Source of the DNA: Ilumatobacter coccineus YM16-304
Lineage (GTDB): Bacteria; Actinomycetota; Acidimicrobiia; Acidimicrobiales; Ilumatobacteraceae
Direction: 5' to 3'
Assembly (NCBI RefSeq): GCF_000348785.1
Contig: NC_020520.1
Span: forward strand, 4,650,001-4,714,000
DNA length: 64,000 nucleotides
In this document: piece by piece, positions 61,969 through 64,000 of the stretch
Position numbering within the stretch: the first letter of the stretch is position 1
Layout of the letters: each line of letters begins with the position of its first letter
Notes under the pieces: model-generated
The model's database searches: none
Told to the model about the DNA's origin: nothing
What the model saw: only the letters and a program-made list of their open reading frames with translations
Position numbers and translations under genes: made by a program

Positions 61969-62106
61969 TCAGGTTCGTTGCTGGATGCGGATCAGGTTGC
62001 CGGCCGGGTCCCTGACCGCACAGTCGCGCAGACCGTAGTCCTGGTCCATTGGTTCCCGAACGATCTCGGCGCCCGCTGATCGTCGATCTGTCCGAGCTCC
62101 TTGAGA
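61969..62106 (-). pseudogene. C-terminal remnant of a VOC (glyoxalase/bleomycin-resistance) family gene
   Basis: The last 35 codons read AGAEIVREPMDQDYGLRDCAVRDPAGNLIRIQQRT, the typical closing strands of a VOC protein, including the metal-ligand region DPAGN. An in-frame TGA lies upstream at 62109-62107, there is no start codon or ribosome site, and the plus-strand amidohydrolase begins at 62192, so the N-terminal two-thirds is gone. The adjacent minus frame carries LAPDLKELGQIDDQ, perhaps the preceding part after a frameshift. Confidence 0.65.
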
Positions 62107-62191
62107 TCAGGAGCCAGTCGAGCACCCGGGGCCGCTGGCAGGGAGAAGGCCCGCCTCTCGGTGATCGAGGGCGACATGGGAAGATGCTGTC

Positions 62192-63934
62192 ATGGCTGAG
62201 TACGACCTGATCGTCCGCAATGGGAGCCTCATCGACGGCACCGGGAGTGAGGCGCGGCCCGCCGATGTCGGGGTGCGCGACGGCATCATCGTCGACGTCG
62301 GAACCGTCGACGGTCGCGGCGCGCAGGAGATTAACGCCGACGGCGCGCTGGTCATCCCCGGCATCGTCGACATCCACGCGCACTACGACGGTCAGGCCAC
62401 GTGGGAAGAACGCATGCAACCGTCGTCGTGGCACGGCGTCACCACGGTGGTCATGGGCAACTGCGGTGTCGGGTTCGCGCCGGTGCACGACGACGACCAC
62501 GACGCCTTGATCGAACTGATGGAAGGCGTCGAAGACATCCCCGGCGCCGCGCTGCACGAAGGTCTGGCGTGGAACTGGAACTCGTTCGGCGAGTTCCTCG
62601 ACGCCGTCAACGCCCGCCCGCACGACATCGACGTCGCCGCGCAGGTGCCACACGGCGCCCTGCGCCTCAACGTCATGGGCGAGCGCGGCGCCAACCACGA
62701 AGACGCCACGCCGGCCGACATCGGCGCGATGGCCGAGCTGGCGCGCGAGGCGATCGAAGCCGGTGCACTCGGCTTCACCACCAGCCGCACCCGCAACCAC
62801 AAGACCTCGACCGGCGCATACACGCCAACGCTCACCGCCGCTCCCGACGAGTTGATCGGCATCGCCGAAGGGGTCGGCGCGGCCGGCACCGGCGTGCTGC
62901 AGGTCGTGTCCGACTTCCTCGACGTCGACGACGAGTTCCGCACGCTGCGCACGATGATCGAACGGTCGGGCCGCCCGATGTCGATCTCGGTCGCCCGCAA
63001 CCCGATGCTGCCTGACGCCTTCCGCGGCATCCTCGACCACATCACCGCGGCCAACGCCGACGGACTCACGATGACCGGGCAGGTCGCCGCTCGCGCCGTC
63101 GGGCTGATCCTCGGGCTCGAGTGCACGCTCAACCCGTTCCTCAACAACCCGGTGTTCGCCGAGATCGCCGACCTCCCGCTCGCCGAGAAGGTCGCTGCGC
63201 TGCGCGATCCAGCGTTCCGCGCACGCCTCGTCGACAGCCACCGCATGGCCACGCGCGAGCGCGACAAGCTCGGCGGCGGACTCATCACCAAGTTCGAGTT
63301 GCTGTTCGAGATGAGCGACGACCCCGACTACGAGCCGGCACTCTCCTCGTCACTCGCCGCGCGGGCCGCGGCCTCGGGCACCACGCCCGAAGAACTCACG
63401 ATCGACGTCATGCTCGGCGCCGACGGCGATGGCCGCGGCCTCATCTACATCCCGTTCCTCAACTACGTCGACGGTCGACTCGATGCCGTGCACGAGATGC
63501 TCGTGCACCCGCACACCGTGCCGGGGCTCGGCGACGGCGGCGCTCACGTCGGCACCATCTGCGACGGCAGCTTCCCCACCACGCTCCTCCAGTACTGGGG
63601 CCGCGATCGCGAGACCGACCGCATCGACCTGCCGTTCCTGGTCCAGCGCCACTGCCAGCAGACCGCTCGCACCGTCGGCCTCCTCGACCGCGGTGTGATC
63701 GCCCCCGGCTACCGCGCCGACCTCAACGTGCTCGATCACGCCAACCTCCGACTGCACAAACCGACGATCGCCCACGACCTCCCCGCCGGAGGCCGACGCC
63801 TCCTGCAGCGAGCCGACGGTTGGCTGCACACGATCGTGGCCGGTCACGAGACGTACCGCAGCGGCGAGGCCACCGACGCACTGCCCGGTCGCCTCGTCCG
63901 CGGCGCCAAGCCCGCACCGGCGAGCGTGGCCTGA
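62192..63934 (+). CDS. N-acyl-D-amino-acid deacylase-type amidohydrolase
   Basis: A 580-residue TIM-barrel metal hydrolase of the D-aminoacylase/amidohydrolase 3 group. The metal HxH is His62/His64 in VDIHAHYDG, preceded by the usual small beta-domain (LIVRNGSLIDGTGS). Later motifs are TSRTRNHKT, VSDFLDVDDE and the catalytic Asp in LGDGGAHVGTICDG. It would cleave N-acyl groups from D-amino acids or a related amide. A GGGAAG stretch lies 8 nt before the ATG. Its stop overlaps the next gene. Confidence 0.92.
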   Translation: MAEYDLIVRNGSLIDGTGSEARPADVGVRDGIIVDVGTVDGRGAQEINADGALVIPGIVDIHAHYDGQATWEERMQPSSWHGVTTVVMGNCGVGFAPVHDDDHDALIELMEGVEDIPGAALHEGLAWNWNSFGEFLDAVNARPHDIDVAAQVPHGALRLNVMGERGANHEDATPADIGAMAELAREAIEAGALGFTTSRTRNHKTSTGAYTPTLTAAPDELIGIAEGVGAAGTGVLQVVSDFLDVDDEFRTLRTMIERSGRPMSISVARNPMLPDAFRGILDHITAANADGLTMTGQVAARAVGLILGLECTLNPFLNNPVFAEIADLPLAEKVAALRDPAFRARLVDSHRMATRERDKLGGGLITKFELLFEMSDDPDYEPALSSSLAARAAASGTTPEELTIDVMLGADGDGRGLIYIPFLNYVDGRLDAVHEMLVHPHTVPGLGDGGAHVGTICDGSFPTTLLQYWGRDRETDRIDLPFLVQRHCQQTARTVGLLDRGVIAPGYRADLNVLDHANLRLHKPTIAHDLPAGGRRLLQRADGWLHTIVAGHETYRSGEATDALPGRLVRGAKPAPASVA

Positions 63935-64000
63935 TGACGCAGCCTGGTGACATCCAGCCCGAACCGATGTCACCAGCGTCGGTCGCGCCGCTCGAACCAC
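63934..64000 (+). CDS. Start of an unidentified gene (3' end beyond window)
   Basis: ATG 63934 overlaps the amidohydrolase stop (ATGA). Only 22 codons are present: a Pro/Glu/Ser-rich start (MTQPGDIQPEPMSPASVAPL). No family can be assigned. The overlap makes it a likely operon partner of the amidohydrolase. Confidence 0.6.
   Translation, partial: MTQPGDIQPEPMSPASVAPLEP

Overview
The window is high-GC DNA with dense genes, frequent 4-bp stop/start overlaps and GTG starts. It carries F420-type luciferase-like oxidoreductases, DUF222/13E12 HNH proteins, DtxR/IdeR-like iron boxes and many apparently leaderless promoters. Together these point to an actinomycete, and the gene mix fits the Acidimicrobiia (Ilumatobacter-like). 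That placement is inferred from gene content; no database search was run.

Layout: 1-7.6 kb is a beta-glucoside uptake and hydrolysis locus (two permeases, binding lipoprotein, LacI regulator, GH1 enzyme, ATPase). 7.6-17 kb holds a receiver-only protein, tRNA-Pro(CGG), a large SF1 helicase with a C-terminal nuclease-like domain, a MazG-like protein, asd, a methyltransferase, an FAD oxidoreductase and a NERD-UvrD-like helicase with a proline-rich tail. 17-23.8 kb is a catabolic-looking group: P450, two SDRs, two LLM oxidoreductases, an NTF2-like protein and an RNA-methyltransferase-like gene. 23.8-37.8 kb is a continuous iron/heme island: HmuT-like lipoprotein, HugZ/DUF2470 protein, an unknown protein, a FecB-like lipoprotein with an extra C-terminal domain, FecCD/FecCD/ATPase, a PhnD/PhnC/fused-PhnE transporter, a second FecB-like lipoprotein, two siderophore-interacting flavoproteins, a bacterioferritin-like protein and a small [2Fe-2S]-type protein. 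Its five transcription starts each carry a 16-bp box of the form GTTAGG-N4-CCTAAC, so one iron regulator probably controls the whole island. 37.9-47.6 kb has an MFS transporter, a NUDIX/metallo-beta-lactamase pair, SRPBCC, DUF808, a geranylgeranyl-reductase-like enzyme and a four-gene operon of two ABC exporters. 47.7-64 kb has a PhyH-like dioxygenase, two DUF222-HNH genes each with an SOS-like box, a DM13 protein, a DrrAB-like exporter, three lipoproteins (two of them sharing a 46-bp upstream element), KAS III, EngB, an azoreductase with a long palindromic operator, a class III aminotransferase, a DUF1801 protein, a VOC remnant and a D-aminoacylase-type amidohydrolase.

Across the window a TAnnnT hexamer sits exactly 6-7 nt before many start codons that lack a Shine-Dalgarno sequence. 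I read this as widespread leaderless transcription, and I used it to choose several starts. No CRISPR array, transposase or integrase was seen. The longest stretch without a gene is about 280 bp, upstream of the second HNH gene.
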